Counted from the first letter of the stretch, positions 1-9,975 are shown. The stretch is 64,000 nucleotides of DNA from Desulfosudis oleivorans Hxd3 (GCF_000018405.1 NC_009943.1:176417-240416); one strand, 5' to 3'. Program-made: numbers and translations. The notes: generated by a model from the letters alone, not told the origin.

Positions 1-1566
1 GACGCTGCACCCGGTCTGCTCGCGGATGGAGAGATCAGCCAGTGCCTGACTTACCATTTTTTCGTTCAGGGCGGCGCGAAACATGTTGAGCCCTTCGGAA
101 AGCATCAGCATTTTCTGGGGCTGCAGCAGGTTGAGAATGGTGCTGTTCAAGAGGGAGCTGTAGGACAGGACCAGGTTGGCACCGGCCCGGTGCAGGGTGG
201 TGATATTGCGGTCCAGGCTGGAACGGCTGATAATTTGAACATCCGGGCGAAGACGGCGAATATAGATGGTCAGGTAAATGTTCAGGTTGTCGTCATGGGT
301 GGTGATGATCACCGCGGGTGTTTCCTGAAGGCCGGCCCGGTCCAGCACCTCCCGTTCCGCGGCGCTGCCCTCGATGTAATGGGCATGACGGGAAGCGATG
401 TCCGACCGTTTTTCCACCACCCGGAATTCAACTTCCCGGCCTTTCAGCGTATCGGCCACTGCCGTGCCCACCCGCCCCCCGCCGATTACCAGCACCGGCC
501 CCTTTTGATGGCTGTCGGCCATTTTGCCGGCGATGGAACGGTCAAACAGGTTCAATTGTTCTTCGGTTCCGGCCAGCACCAGTACGGTGGATTCTCCGAT
601 GCGGGAGTGGGGGCCGGGCATGATGAAGCGCCCCTGCTCCCAGATGCCGACCACCGTTACGCCGGCGACCTGGCGAAGGCGGCTTTCCGCCAGGGTTTTT
701 CCCTGAAGCCAGGTCCGCATGGCCGACGCCTCGGCGATCAGCAGCTCGTCAAACCGGCCGATGACATTGGCCGTCATGCTGACCCCGTACACGCGTCGGG
801 CCAGTGCCTGGCCCAGCATTCGGGTCATCTGCAGCACATGGGTGCTGCCCGCCAGCTTGAGAATATCCAGCGACTCCTCCCGGTCGGCGTTGGTTACGGT
901 TATCACGTCAGGGCTTATTTCACGAATGGTGTAAATGATGTTGGTGCTGACCACGTCGTCATTGAGAACCACTACCAGGGCGGCCCGGTCGACATTTAAG
1001 CGCGGATAGGTATCCGGGTCGTCCAGGTCGCCCACCACGACATGGTAGCCCTGGTCGTGCAGGTTCAGGGCCGCCTGCAGGTCGGCCACCAGAAGAACAT
1101 AGCGGATATGGTGCTGCTCCAGCTTTCGGATCAGGTGGATGGTAATGTCATCGTAATGGGTAAAAATCACGTGACCGGACAGCGCTTCAGCCACGGCCCT
1201 CGGGGTGCGGGCCTTGTTCTGCTCTTCCAGCCAGGGCGCGTAAAAAAATTGAATAAAAGTAAAGGGCAGCATTACCAGTAGAAAGATAATGCCGCTGAGC
1301 AGCACCACCACGGAAAAAACCTTTCCGATATCGCTGGTGAAGGTGATGTCTCCGAACCCCAGGGTGGACATGGTGGTCAGGGTCCAGTAAAAGCCGGTTA
1401 TCCAGGAATAGGAGCGGCCTTCGTAAACCATGAGCACATGGAACAGAACACTGTATAAAACAAAAAAACAGGCCAGCATCAGGCAGAATTTTACCAGCAG
1501 CCGGATATTCCCTCTGCGCCGGTCGGCCTGAAGCAGCAGCGAGAGTTGCGTGGCCATGGTTTTCAT
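1..1566 (-). CDS. Potassium channel protein with two RCK/TrkA-N domains (3' end beyond window)
   Basis: This reverse-strand gene runs off the left edge, so the C-terminus is missing; 522 codons are visible. Two membrane helices (about residues 23-48 and 83-108) flank a pore loop with the filter-like sequence STLGFGD (67-73), typical of a two-TM potassium channel. Two cytoplasmic RCK units follow. The first (from about 131) has a degenerate nucleotide loop; the second (about 355-368) has a clear GGGRVG dinucleotide-binding motif, and a TrkA-C-like segment lies between them. The ATG at 1566 is chosen because AGGAG lies 8 bases upstream; another in-frame ATG at 1572 is too close to it. Its role is probably ligand-gated K+ flux at the inner membrane. 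It is divergent from the acyl-CoA synthetase gene. Confidence 0.85.
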   Translation of the reverse strand, partial: MKTMATQLSLLLQADRRRGNIRLLVKFCLMLACFFVLYSVLFHVLMVYEGRSYSWITGFYWTLTTMSTLGFGDITFTSDIGKVFSVVVLLSGIIFLLVMLPFTFIQFFYAPWLEEQNKARTPRAVAEALSGHVIFTHYDDITIHLIRKLEQHHIRYVLLVADLQAALNLHDQGYHVVVGDLDDPDTYPRLNVDRAALVVVLNDDVVSTNIIYTIREISPDVITVTNADREESLDILKLAGSTHVLQMTRMLGQALARRVYGVSMTANVIGRFDELLIAEASAMRTWLQGKTLAESRLRQVAGVTVVGIWEQGRFIMPGPHSRIGESTVLVLAGTEEQLNLFDRSIAGKMADSHQKGPVLVIGGGRVGTAVADTLKGREVEFRVVEKRSDIASRHAHYIEGSAAEREVLDRAGLQETPAVIITTHDDNLNIYLTIYIRRLRPDVQIISRSSLDRNITTLHRAGANLVLSYSSLLNSTILNLLQPQKMLMLSEGLNMFRAALNEKMVSQALADLSIREQTGCSV

Positions 1567-1771
1567 TGGCATATCTCCTGAGTTTATAGGGTTCGGCAAA
1601 TCACCTGTTCCATTGTAAAGAGAAACACCCTCAGAGTGAAGTGCTTTTCGTTCCCGGCCGACGGGTCGGGGCAAGACGGGTGTTGCTATTTATGCCGGCC
1701 ATGCACTAGAATGCTTGTTTTTCAGGTCCCGCGTGATGAGGACCGGCAAAACAGACAAAAAGGTATGGGTA

Positions 1772-3286
1772 ATGAACGAACGCGTTGAAAAAATGGAAAA
1801 GATATTTTCCCCCCGGTCCGTGGCCCTGATCGGGGCCTCAAACAATGTGGCCAAATGGGGCGGGATTGTGGCAATTAATCTGATTTTGGGCGGTTTCAAG
1901 GGAAAGCTCTATCCCGTCAACCCCAAAGAAGCGTCGGTCCACGGCGTTCCGGCATTTGCTTCGGTAAAAGACATACAGGACGAAATCGACCTGGCCGTGA
2001 TTATTGTTCCGGCCGCCGGTGTACCGGATATCATATCCGACTGCGTGGACAAAGGCATTGGCGCGGCTGTTGTAATCACCTCCGGATTCGGGGAACTGGG
2101 CGAAGAGGGAAAAGGCCTTCAGAATGAGATGCTCAGGCGGGCCAGGGCCGGGGGCATGGTGCTGGTGGGCCCCAACGGCCAGGGTATTGCCGCGCCGGAA
2201 TCAAAGTTTTATCCCTGGTTTCCAACGTTCCGGCCCGATCCCGGCGTCATCGGTATTGCCAGCCAGAGCGGCGGCATTTCAACCGAACTGTCCGAGCAGT
2301 TGGCGGAATTCGGTTTCGGCTGTTCCAAGGTCATTTCAACCGGCAACTGCGCCGATCTCTCCTGGCCCGACTATCTGGCCTATTTTCGGCAGGACCCGTC
2401 CACCAAAGTGGTGCTGCTGTACATGGAAGGGGCGCAAGACGGCCGGGCGTTTTTTCGCGAGGCGAAAAAAACCGCCCTGGAAAAGCCGGTCATTCTCATT
2501 AAAAGCGGCCGAACACAGGAGGGGGGCCGGGCTGCCTCCTCCCACACCGGGTCCATGGCCGGATCGGACGCGGTGTTTGACGGTGTCTGCAAACAGGCCG
2601 GCCTGATTCGGGCAAAAACCCTGGAGGAGGCCGTTGTTCTTGCCGCCGCCTTTGTCACCACGCCGCTGCCCAGGGGCCGGCGGGTCTGTGTGCTGACCGG
2701 CGGTGGGGGCCAGGGCGTGTTGACCGCCGATGCTCTTGCCGCGCGGGGCCTTACCCTGCCACCCCTTTCCGAAGCCACCGTTAAAAAGCTCCGGGAGCAG
2801 CTTCCCGCCTGGTGGCACCCGAACAATCCGGTGGACATGGTGGCTGGTCTGGGTTACGGCGGCCCCACCGAAATCATTCCCATTTTGATGGAAAGCGATG
2901 ATTTTGACGGCATCATATTCAACGGGATCGGATGGATTTACTCCATGGTGGATCCGGTGAACAACCCCCAGGAAACAAACATGGTCCGCAAAGGGGCCCA
3001 GCGCGTGATTGATAAAGAGGTCGAACTGAGCCATGTTCTGGCAGAGTATTCCGGCAAATGGGGCCTGCCCCTGCTGATCTGTTCCAAGGTCGCGCGCCTG
3101 GCCATTCGGCGGGAGTATGAGGCCATCTTAAACCTGCTGCAAAAAGACATCATGCTGTACCCAACCGCCCATGACGTGGTCAACGTGTTTTCCGCGCTGG
3201 CCGACCGGTATGAATTTTTAAAACGAGAAGGGGCGCTTCGGGCCAATGGAGAACATAGCAGACCTCTCGTGGAGACGGCTGAATGA
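1772..3286 (+). CDS. ADP-forming acyl-CoA synthetase-type protein, CoA-binding (alpha) part only
   Basis: This 504-residue protein resembles the alpha half of NDP-forming acetyl/acyl-CoA synthetases, which interconvert acyl-CoA, ADP and phosphate with acid, CoA and ATP. An N-terminal CoA-binding Rossmann domain (IFSPRSVALIGAS near residue 10) is followed by succinyl-CoA-ligase-like domains. The phosphorylatable histidine sits in SSHTGSMAG (His258). No ATP-grasp beta domain is present, so a partner encoded elsewhere would be needed for catalysis. An upstream in-frame ATG at 1715 exists, but the start at 1772 fits the family N-terminus better. The stop overlaps the start of tex by ATGA, which suggests translational coupling. 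It could serve energy conservation from acyl-CoA or act as a regulator; substrate unknown. Confidence 0.8.
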   Translation: MNERVEKMEKIFSPRSVALIGASNNVAKWGGIVAINLILGGFKGKLYPVNPKEASVHGVPAFASVKDIQDEIDLAVIIVPAAGVPDIISDCVDKGIGAAVVITSGFGELGEEGKGLQNEMLRRARAGGMVLVGPNGQGIAAPESKFYPWFPTFRPDPGVIGIASQSGGISTELSEQLAEFGFGCSKVISTGNCADLSWPDYLAYFRQDPSTKVVLLYMEGAQDGRAFFREAKKTALEKPVILIKSGRTQEGGRAASSHTGSMAGSDAVFDGVCKQAGLIRAKTLEEAVVLAAAFVTTPLPRGRRVCVLTGGGGQGVLTADALAARGLTLPPLSEATVKKLREQLPAWWHPNNPVDMVAGLGYGGPTEIIPILMESDDFDGIIFNGIGWIYSMVDPVNNPQETNMVRKGAQRVIDKEVELSHVLAEYSGKWGLPLLICSKVARLAIRREYEAILNLLQKDIMLYPTAHDVVNVFSALADRYEFLKREGALRANGEHSRPLVETAE

Positions 3287-5562
3287 TCCCTGCAACCGCT
3301 ACGGCGCTGGGCATTAGCGAAAAACAGGTTCAGGCCGTGGCCGCCCTGCTGGAAGACGGTGCCACCATCCCCTTTATCGCCCGTTACCGCAAAGAGGCCA
3401 CCGGCAGCCTGGATGAAGTGGCGGTTGCCCGGATTCGCGACACCCTGCACCAGCTCAAGGAATTAGACGACCGGCGCCAGGCGGTTCTGGCGTCGCTTGA
3501 AAAAAACGGCCACCTGACCGATGAATTAAAACAGCGGGTCCTGGCGGCAGACACCCTGACCGTGCTGGAAGACATCTATCTTCCCTTTCGGCCCAAGCGC
3601 CGGACCCGGGCCGTGATGGCCAGGGAAAAGGGCCTGGAGCCCCTGGCCCTGGTTCTTCTGGAACAAAAAGGGACAGACCCTCAGGCCGAAGCGTTGCCCT
3701 TTGTTGACCCGGAAAAGGGCGTGGCCTCGGTTGACGAGGCCCTGGCCGGGGCCCGGGACATTATCGCGGAGATGACCAGTGAAGACGAGGCCGCCCGGTC
3801 GGCCCTGCGGGATCTGTTTTTCACCAAAGGCATGGTCTCGTGCCGGGTCGTGATGGGAATGGAGGAGGCCGGGGCCAAGTTTAGGGATTATTTTGACTGG
3901 AAAGAGCCGGTGGCCACGGTGCCGTCCCACCGCATGCTGGCCATGCGGCGCGGGGAAAAGGAAGGTTTTCTTGTTCTTGCCATCGCCCCGGAAGAGCCGG
4001 ACGCCATTGCCATTTTAGAGCGACTGTTTGTCAAAGGAGATACCGAAGACGCGGTCCAGGTGGCCCTGGCGGTAAAAGACAGCTACAAGCGGCTGCTCTC
4101 CCTTTCCATGGAAACCGAAACCCGCCTTGCTGCCAAAAAGAAAGCGGATGCCGAAGCCATCCGGATCTTTGCCGAAAACCTTCGCCAGCTCCTGCTGGCC
4201 CCGCCCCTGGGCGCGAAACGGGTGATGGGCATTGACCCGGGATTCCGGACCGGCTGCAAGGTGGTCTGCCTGGACCGGCAGGGAAAGCTGCTCTGCTGGG
4301 ACACGGTGTATCCCCATTTTTCCGAAGGCAGGGAGCAGGCGGCGGCGGACCGGATAAAGTCGCTGTGCGACCAGTTCGAGGTGGAGGCCATTGCCGTGGG
4401 CAACGGCACCGCCGGCAGAGAGACCGAGGCGTTTGTAAAAGCCGTCGCTTTTTCCCGGCCGGTGCAGGTGGTCATGGTCAATGAAAGCGGGGCCTCCATC
4501 TATTCGGCCTCCGAAGTGGCCAGAGAAGAGTTTCCGGACCATGACCTGACCGTGCGGGGAAGCGTTTCCATTGCCCGGCGCCTCATGGACCCTTTGGCCG
4601 AGCTGGTCAAGAGCGACCCTAAATCCATCGGCGTGGGCCAGTATCAGCACGACGTAAGCCCCGCCGAATTAAAACAGTCCTTAGATGACGTGGTGGTCAG
4701 CTGCGTTAACCGCGTGGGCGTCGACCTGAACCGGGCCAGCGCCCAGCTGCTGACCTATGTATCGGGCCTGAATGCCGGCATCGCTAAAAACATCTTGGTC
4801 TATCGGGAAGCAAACGGCCCGTTTGCCTCCCGGGAGGCATTAAAAGCCGTGCCGCGTTTCGGGCCCAAGACCTTTGAACAGAGCGCCGGTTTTCTGCGCA
4901 TACCGGATGCGGCCAATCCCCTGGACGCCAGCGCGGTTCACCCGGAAAGCTATGCCATTGTCGAGGCCATGGCCAAAGACCTTGGCAAACAGGTGGCCGA
5001 CATCATGCACCAGACGGACCTGCGTAAACAGGTCGACCTTTCCGCCTATGTCACCGGCACCGTGGGCCTGCCCACCCTGACCGACATTCTGGACGAACTG
5101 GCCAAGCCGGGCCGTGATCCCCGGCAGGCCTTTGAGTCGGTCTCTTTTATCGAAGGAATCAACACCATTGATGACGTGCAGCCGGGCATGAAACTGCCGG
5201 GCATTGTCACCAACATCACGGCTTTCGGTGCCTTTGTGGACATCGGCGTGCACCAGGACGGGCTGGTCCATATCAGCCAGATGGCGGACCGGTTTGTCAA
5301 ATCTCCGGCAGACATCGTCAAGGTCCAGCAGCGGGTTATGGTCACGGTGCTGGAAGTGGACAAGGAGAGAAAGCGGATCAGCCTCTCCATGAAAGCCGAA
5401 CGCCCGGCGCCCACGGCGGCCCGGGAGGAGACCGCGGGACCCTCTCCCAGGCCCGACACCCCGGGCAAGGCAAAAGGGAAAAAGCCGGAGAAAAAAGAGA
5501 AGAGAAATATCCCCGCCAATTCGGCCCTGGCCGAAGCCTTGCGAAAAAGCGGCCTGACCTGA
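3283..5562 (+). CDS. tex: Tex family RNA-binding transcription accessory protein
   Basis: This 759-residue protein has the full Tex architecture. An N-terminal helical domain comes first, then a YqgF/RuvC-like domain starting near MGIDPGFRTG (about residue 315). Helix-hairpin-helix repeats follow around 490-555 (YVSGLNAGIAKNIL, VPRFGPKTFEQ), then an S1 RNA-binding domain at about 634-705 (GIVTNITAFGAFVDIG) and a Lys/Glu-rich tail ending near residue 759. Tex proteins bind nucleic acid in the cytoplasm and affect transcription and RNA stability. The start codon overlaps the preceding stop (ATGA). The length matches the family norm of about 750-780 residues. Confidence 0.95.
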   Translation: MIPATATALGISEKQVQAVAALLEDGATIPFIARYRKEATGSLDEVAVARIRDTLHQLKELDDRRQAVLASLEKNGHLTDELKQRVLAADTLTVLEDIYLPFRPKRRTRAVMAREKGLEPLALVLLEQKGTDPQAEALPFVDPEKGVASVDEALAGARDIIAEMTSEDEAARSALRDLFFTKGMVSCRVVMGMEEAGAKFRDYFDWKEPVATVPSHRMLAMRRGEKEGFLVLAIAPEEPDAIAILERLFVKGDTEDAVQVALAVKDSYKRLLSLSMETETRLAAKKKADAEAIRIFAENLRQLLLAPPLGAKRVMGIDPGFRTGCKVVCLDRQGKLLCWDTVYPHFSEGREQAAADRIKSLCDQFEVEAIAVGNGTAGRETEAFVKAVAFSRPVQVVMVNESGASIYSASEVAREEFPDHDLTVRGSVSIARRLMDPLAELVKSDPKSIGVGQYQHDVSPAELKQSLDDVVVSCVNRVGVDLNRASAQLLTYVSGLNAGIAKNILVYREANGPFASREALKAVPRFGPKTFEQSAGFLRIPDAANPLDASAVHPESYAIVEAMAKDLGKQVADIMHQTDLRKQVDLSAYVTGTVGLPTLTDILDELAKPGRDPRQAFESVSFIEGINTIDDVQPGMKLPGIVTNITAFGAFVDIGVHQDGLVHISQMADRFVKSPADIVKVQQRVMVTVLEVDKERKRISLSMKAERPAPTAAREETAGPSPRPDTPGKAKGKKPEKKEKRNIPANSALAEALRKSGLT

Positions 5563-5689
5563 TTTTCCCCCGGCATTGTCATTTTTCGACCCTCTTTTTT
5601 TCTTCGCCATTTTGCGGCGTTCTTTTTCCCTCGTGCCCATCCATCTGTCTAGACGCTTCATAAAAGGATTGTTTTTTCAACCGATAAGA

Positions 5690-5741
5690 TGCATTGTGGA
5701 AGAATAAGTGCATTCTTTTTCAGCAACAATGCATTCCACAA
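5690..5741. promoter_or_regulatory. Upstream region of acyl-CoA synthetase with three TGCATT repeats
   Basis: The AT-rich leader between tex and the acyl-CoA synthetase carries TGCATT at 5690, 5709 and 5730, about 20 bases apart, with GTGGAA and TTCCAC forming an inverted pair at its ends. This spacing (about two helical turns) resembles a regulator-binding array, possibly for a fatty-acid-responsive repressor. No convincing -35/-10 pair could be fixed, so this is only a candidate. Confidence 0.3.
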
Positions 5742-5765
5742 AAAAACATAAAGAGAGGGACCGAC

Positions 5766-7742
5766 ATGACAAATATCGATTATTTTAATCTGCCTTGGAA
5801 AGACCAGTGGGAGTGGGAAAGGGTTAATTTGCCGACATTAACCCGGAAATTTCTTGAAAACGCCAAAAAGCACGCCAATAAGGATTTTCAGCGGTTTAAT
5901 GCCGCACTCTATAATGGTGACAGCAACGGTAAAATGACATGGGCAGAGACTGCCGCCAGAGTGGAAAACTATGCCTGCGGGTTAATGAGCCTGGGGCTCG
6001 GGAAGCAGGAAATGGTGGGACTGATGTCCGCAAGCGGCCCCTACTGGACCCATGCCGACCTTGCGCTTGCCTGCGCAAATGGTGTCAGTGTCGCCATATA
6101 CCCGACCCTGTCATTTAAGGAAGCATCGTATGTCGTCAACGATTCAGGGAGCAAATTCCTTTTTCTAAGGGGCGACACCATTCTTGAAATGATGCTCAAC
6201 GGCTTTGACCATATGCCCGGGCTCGAAAAGATAATCGTTATGGACAGGGAATACAAGAGCAGCGATGCGAGAGTTATCAGCATGGGCGATCTTGAAAAAG
6301 CCGGCATCGAGTGGAAAAAAGACAGCAATCATTTTGACGCTTATGTGGCAAGAAGAGATGGGGTTTCTCTTGATGACATCTACACGATTCTCTACACTTC
6401 AGGCACAACCGGCCGGGGTAAAGGTGTTGTTCTTACGCACCACAACTGCTCAGCCAGAATGAACGGTGTAAATGAATTCTTTGATTACTGCGGCATGGGG
6501 TTCAAGACGGAATATACAACCCTCTGCTTTCTTCCCCTCGCGCATATTTTCGACAGGGGATCATGCCAGGGCGTTGCCATTTTCAACGGCTGCACAATTG
6601 CCTACGCGGACGCTCCGGGAACGCTTTTAGAAGACCTTCAGAAATACAACCCCCACTGGATCAACTGTGTGCCACGGCTTTATGAAAAAATATATATTCA
6701 GCTGCAGGAGAAAATGGGGCAAAGCGGCCCGAAACGAAAACTTTTTAACTGGGCGCTTAAGGTCGGCGAAGCGGTTTTCATGCAGCGGTATGATGCTGAA
6801 ACAGGCACTTATAATATGGGGCATGATTTTGATATTACCGGCAATCTTTCGTTTGGAATGAGAATAAAGTATAAAATTGCCGACAAGCTGTTCTCAAAGG
6901 TCAGGGCACTGTTTGGTAAAAACTTTAAGCATTCTTTTTCAGCCAGTGCATCAATTTCCCCCGAGCTGCTAAAATTTTTCTATATCATTGGAATCAGAGT
7001 AAGCGAAGGTTACGGATCAACCGAAAGTTTTAACGCCTGTTCAAACATGCCCCTTGTGGCCTGCAAACCCGGATCTATCGGTCTTGAGTCAAATGGAAGC
7101 AGGCTCAGGGTGTCAGGCATAGGTGAGCTTGAGATCTCCGGCGCCGGTATTTTTAAAAGATACTGGAATAAGCCCCAGGAGACGGCCGAATCCTTCACTG
7201 CTGACGGATGGTTTAAAACAGGGGACAAGGTTGAGGTTGACAGGTTCGGTTATTATAAAATTGTTGACCGCATTAAAAATATTATCTGTCTTTCCAACGG
7301 AAAGAATATCGCCCCGGCAAAAATTGAAGCGCTTTTTACCACAAGCCCATATATTGAGCAGCTTTTTGTTGTTGGTGATGAACGGGCCGTAATAAGCACA
7401 CTGTTGGTCCCAAGCCTTACATACTTTAAAGACAGGTTTGACAAAGAAGGTGTTGAATACGATAACAGTCAGGTTGTTATAGATACGTCAGCGGGGACCC
7501 CGATTGTAGTGAAGGTCGGTCCGGATTTTATCGAAAAAGGAAACATCAAAGGCCTTATTGCTGAAGAGGTTGCAAGAGCAAACAAGGAACTGGAAGGGTT
7601 TGAGAAGATAAAACAGTACACCATTCTCCGTGAAAGATTCACAGAGCAAAACGGCATGCTGACACCTACGCAGAAAACAAAGAAGAGGGTGATTCTTGAC
7701 ACGTATGCAGCTGAAATCGAAAAAATGTATGCTCGGAAATAA
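5766..7742 (+). CDS. Long-chain acyl-CoA synthetase, AMP-forming (FadD15-like)
   Basis: The 658-residue protein activates a carboxylic acid to its acyl-CoA with ATP, via an acyl-adenylate. The AMP-binding P-loop TILYTSGTTGRGKG lies near residue 207. The motif GYGSTES, the hinge-like GWFKTGDKVEVDRFGYYKIVDR and the C-terminal lysine loop (LSNGKNIAPAKIE) are all present. The size and the insertion between the two large subdomains fit the long-chain ligase group with a long linker. The ATG at 5766 follows AAAGAGAGGG; an upstream in-frame start at 5694 lacks a ribosome site. The gene is noticeably more AT-rich than tex or the downstream genes, which hints at a different origin. A strong terminator follows, so it appears to be transcribed alone. 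Confidence 0.9.
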   Translation: MTNIDYFNLPWKDQWEWERVNLPTLTRKFLENAKKHANKDFQRFNAALYNGDSNGKMTWAETAARVENYACGLMSLGLGKQEMVGLMSASGPYWTHADLALACANGVSVAIYPTLSFKEASYVVNDSGSKFLFLRGDTILEMMLNGFDHMPGLEKIIVMDREYKSSDARVISMGDLEKAGIEWKKDSNHFDAYVARRDGVSLDDIYTILYTSGTTGRGKGVVLTHHNCSARMNGVNEFFDYCGMGFKTEYTTLCFLPLAHIFDRGSCQGVAIFNGCTIAYADAPGTLLEDLQKYNPHWINCVPRLYEKIYIQLQEKMGQSGPKRKLFNWALKVGEAVFMQRYDAETGTYNMGHDFDITGNLSFGMRIKYKIADKLFSKVRALFGKNFKHSFSASASISPELLKFFYIIGIRVSEGYGSTESFNACSNMPLVACKPGSIGLESNGSRLRVSGIGELEISGAGIFKRYWNKPQETAESFTADGWFKTGDKVEVDRFGYYKIVDRIKNIICLSNGKNIAPAKIEALFTTSPYIEQLFVVGDERAVISTLLVPSLTYFKDRFDKEGVEYDNSQVVIDTSAGTPIVVKVGPDFIEKGNIKGLIAEEVARANKELEGFEKIKQYTILRERFTEQNGMLTPTQKTKKRVILDTYAAEIEKMYARK

Positions 7743-7773
7743 ATGGCATAAGACATCTGATATAATAACCCCA

Positions 7774-7804
7774 AAAAGCCGCGGACCTTTTCGCGGCTTT
7801 TTTA
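7774..7804 (+). terminator. Rho-independent terminator after acyl-CoA synthetase
   Basis: AAAAAGCCGCG and CGCGGCTTTTTT form a perfect stem around an 8-base loop, ending in a T-run. It lies 32 bases after the stop codon of the acyl-CoA synthetase. Confidence 0.9.
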
Positions 7805-7878
7805 CTTGTGTGTACAACATGCGGCATGACGGCGGCGTCCGGAATCATTCGTAACCGCTTCGGGTCAGGGGGTTGACA

Positions 7879-8211
7879 GTGCCGGTCTCAAATGAGTTTC
7901 TCATCTTTGTGCTGGACCAGCTGGCCGAGTGGGGCGGCGTTACCGCCCGCAAGATGTTCGGCGGAGCCGGGCTGTACCGGGACGGCCGGATGTTCGGACT
8001 GATTGCCGGTGACGTGGTCTACCTCAAGGTTGATGACTCCAATCGCGAGGCGTTTGTCCGGGCCGGGTCATCGGCCTTCAAACCGTTTGCCGATAAACCC
8101 GTCAGCCTGTCCTATTATGAGGTACCACCCGATGTTCTGGAGGTTCCGGAAGAACTGATTGACTGGGCCGCCCGGTCGCTGGCTGTTCAGAGCAGAAAAA
8201 AGAAGAAGTGA
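7879..8211 (+). CDS. TfoX N-terminal domain family protein
   Basis: This 110-residue protein matches the TfoX/Sxy N-terminal domain: RKMFGGAGLYRDGRMFGLIAGD near residues 27-48 and a YYEVPPDVLE segment near the C-terminus. Standalone TfoX-N proteins are common in environmental bacteria and lack the C-terminal half of the competence regulator, so a competence role should not be assumed. A GTG start at 7879 has CAGGGGG 6 bases upstream; a TTG two codons earlier is less likely. Confidence 0.8.
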   Translation: MPVSNEFLIFVLDQLAEWGGVTARKMFGGAGLYRDGRMFGLIAGDVVYLKVDDSNREAFVRAGSSAFKPFADKPVSLSYYEVPPDVLEVPEELIDWAARSLAVQSRKKKK

Positions 8212-8276
8212 ATTACAGTTTTATCTATTATCTTGTTCTGGGACCGAAGAAAATCCAGACGCATTAAGGAGTGTTT

Positions 8277-9716
8277 ATGAATGAATTCAAAGTAAATACC
8301 GTTTGTGAGGATGCCCTGGGAGATTCGGATGCCACCGCGCTTGCCGGGCGCCTTGAAAAAGGTGAGATAACACCAACAGATCTGGTGGAAGCAGCGATCA
8401 ACCGGGCAAAGCGGGCAAACCCCGAGCTGAACGCCATTGTGACAGAGACCTTTGATGCGGCGCGGAAGCAGTCCAAAATGCCCCGGAAAGGAAAACTTGG
8501 CGGCATCCCCACATTCATTAAGGACAATGTCGAGGTGGAGGGGGTTCCCACACTGTTCGGCACCCGCGCTTTGCCCAGACATCCGGCGCACAAAGACCAT
8601 GCCTTTATCCGGCAGTTTAAATCGTTGGGCATGATCAGCCTGGGCAAGACCGCCCTGCCCGAGTTCGGCATTCCGCCAACCACGGAATCACTGCTCCACG
8701 GTGCGACTGCCAACCCTTGGAACATCCAGTATTCCGCGGGCGGCTCTTCCGGCGGATCGGCGGCTATGGTGGCTTCCGGCGTTGTGCCCATGGCCCATGG
8801 CAATGATGGCGGGGGGTCGATTCGTATTCCGGCCGCGTGCTGCGGCCTGGTTGGATTAAAACCCACCGGGGGTCGCCTGATAACAGCGCCGGAACTCAAG
8901 ATGCTGCCCATCAATGTCGTGTTTGAAGGGGTTATCACCCGAACGGTAAGAGATACGGCTTTATTTATGGCTGAAGCGGAAACGTACTATGCCAACCACC
9001 GCCTGCCGTCGCTGGGGCTGATTGCCAAACCGGGAAAAAAGCGACTGCGGATTGCTGTCATTACCGAAGCAATCAACAATGTTGTTGTTGACGAAGAGGT
9101 GCTTGAAGCCGTTCACGCCACGGCTGCGTTATGCGAGAAGCTCGGTCATCGTACGGAGGCGCTTGACCTTCCCTTTACAGACCAGATCGGTGATGATTTT
9201 ACATTGTATTATGCGTTTCTGTTTTTCATGCTTCACCGGTTCGGCAAAAAGCTGCTTTCGCCTGATTTTGATCCGGCCCGGCTTGAACACCTGACCCTTG
9301 GCATGAGCCGGCATTTTACGAAACATCTTTTTTCATTTCCTTTTGCAACCCGGCGGTTAAGAAAAGCGATAAAGGTGACACAATCTTTTTATAAAAAATA
9401 TGATGTGGCGCTTTGTCCGGTGCTTGCCGCAAAAACCGTCAGGAATGGAACTTTGCTCGACCCTACGTTACCCTTTGACACGGTTTTTGAAGGCATCCGC
9501 AACTATGCGCCCTTTACCGCACTGCAGAACATCACCGGAGAACCGGCCATTTCCCTGCCTTTGGGCATGAGCAAAGAGGGCTTGCCCATTGGTGTTCAAT
9601 TTGCCGCTCCCATGGGACAGGATCAGACACTGCTGGAGCTGGCGTTTGAACTGGAACAGGCCCAACCATGGCCGCAATTTCCTGTTATAGATACTGAACA
9701 GGCCGGGCCGGGATAG
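8277..9716 (+). CDS. Amidase (amidase signature family)
   Basis: This 479-residue enzyme hydrolyses an amide bond by the Ser-cisSer-Lys triad of the amidase signature family. The visible triad is Lys82 (TFIKDNV), the cis-Ser of GGSSGGS at Ser157 and the nucleophile Ser181 (GGGSIRIPAAC); the 24-residue gap between the two serines is the family spacing. It resembles aliphatic or aryl amidases rather than GatA, because no gatB or gatC is adjacent. The ATG at 8277 follows AAGGAG by 5 bases. The substrate cannot be told from the sequence. Confidence 0.88.
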   Translation: MNEFKVNTVCEDALGDSDATALAGRLEKGEITPTDLVEAAINRAKRANPELNAIVTETFDAARKQSKMPRKGKLGGIPTFIKDNVEVEGVPTLFGTRALPRHPAHKDHAFIRQFKSLGMISLGKTALPEFGIPPTTESLLHGATANPWNIQYSAGGSSGGSAAMVASGVVPMAHGNDGGGSIRIPAACCGLVGLKPTGGRLITAPELKMLPINVVFEGVITRTVRDTALFMAEAETYYANHRLPSLGLIAKPGKKRLRIAVITEAINNVVVDEEVLEAVHATAALCEKLGHRTEALDLPFTDQIGDDFTLYYAFLFFMLHRFGKKLLSPDFDPARLEHLTLGMSRHFTKHLFSFPFATRRLRKAIKVTQSFYKKYDVALCPVLAAKTVRNGTLLDPTLPFDTVFEGIRNYAPFTALQNITGEPAISLPLGMSKEGLPIGVQFAAPMGQDQTLLELAFELEQAQPWPQFPVIDTEQAGPG

Positions 9717-9729
9717 TATCCGGCCAGGA

Positions 9730-9957
9730 CTACATTAAATTATTCAAACAAGCTTTTATGCCTTTAATAATGTCCTCCACATCCTGATCCGTGATTGTGA
9801 GCGGTGGGCGTATGACGACGCTGTGTTTCACGACCTCTCCGCTTTTTAGCAGCACCCCCTGTTGAATCGAGCTTCGACAGAATTTTTCCGCCTCTTGTGC
9901 GCTTTCAAATTCCAGGGACAACATCAGTTCCGACACCCGGCACGGATTTGAGTTAAA
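9730..9957 (-). pseudogene. C-terminal relic of a class III (PLP) aminotransferase
   Basis: About 75 residues match only the extreme C-terminus of class III aminotransferases. The sequence SELMLSLEF corresponds to the family's GLMIGIEL region, and VIRPPLTITDQDVEDII to the usual FLPPLTIT(E/D)E motif. The PLP lysine and the whole large domain are absent. The frame is closed by a stop at 9958-9960, so no upstream part remains. A GTG at 9936 could start a 68-residue peptide, but this looks like decay after a deletion. It sits between the convergent amidase and the tetR gene. Confidence 0.7.
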
Positions 9958-9975
9958 TTAGCTTTTCAATGAATT

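Noticed and set aside
190..1281. Plus-strand frames at the window start
   Set aside because: The minus strand encodes a potassium channel with filter and RCK motifs over the same bases; the plus frames show no domain.
8277..9716. GatA subunit of tRNA amidotransferase
   Set aside because: The amidase triad is present, but no gatB or gatC is adjacent and the sequence outside the signature differs.
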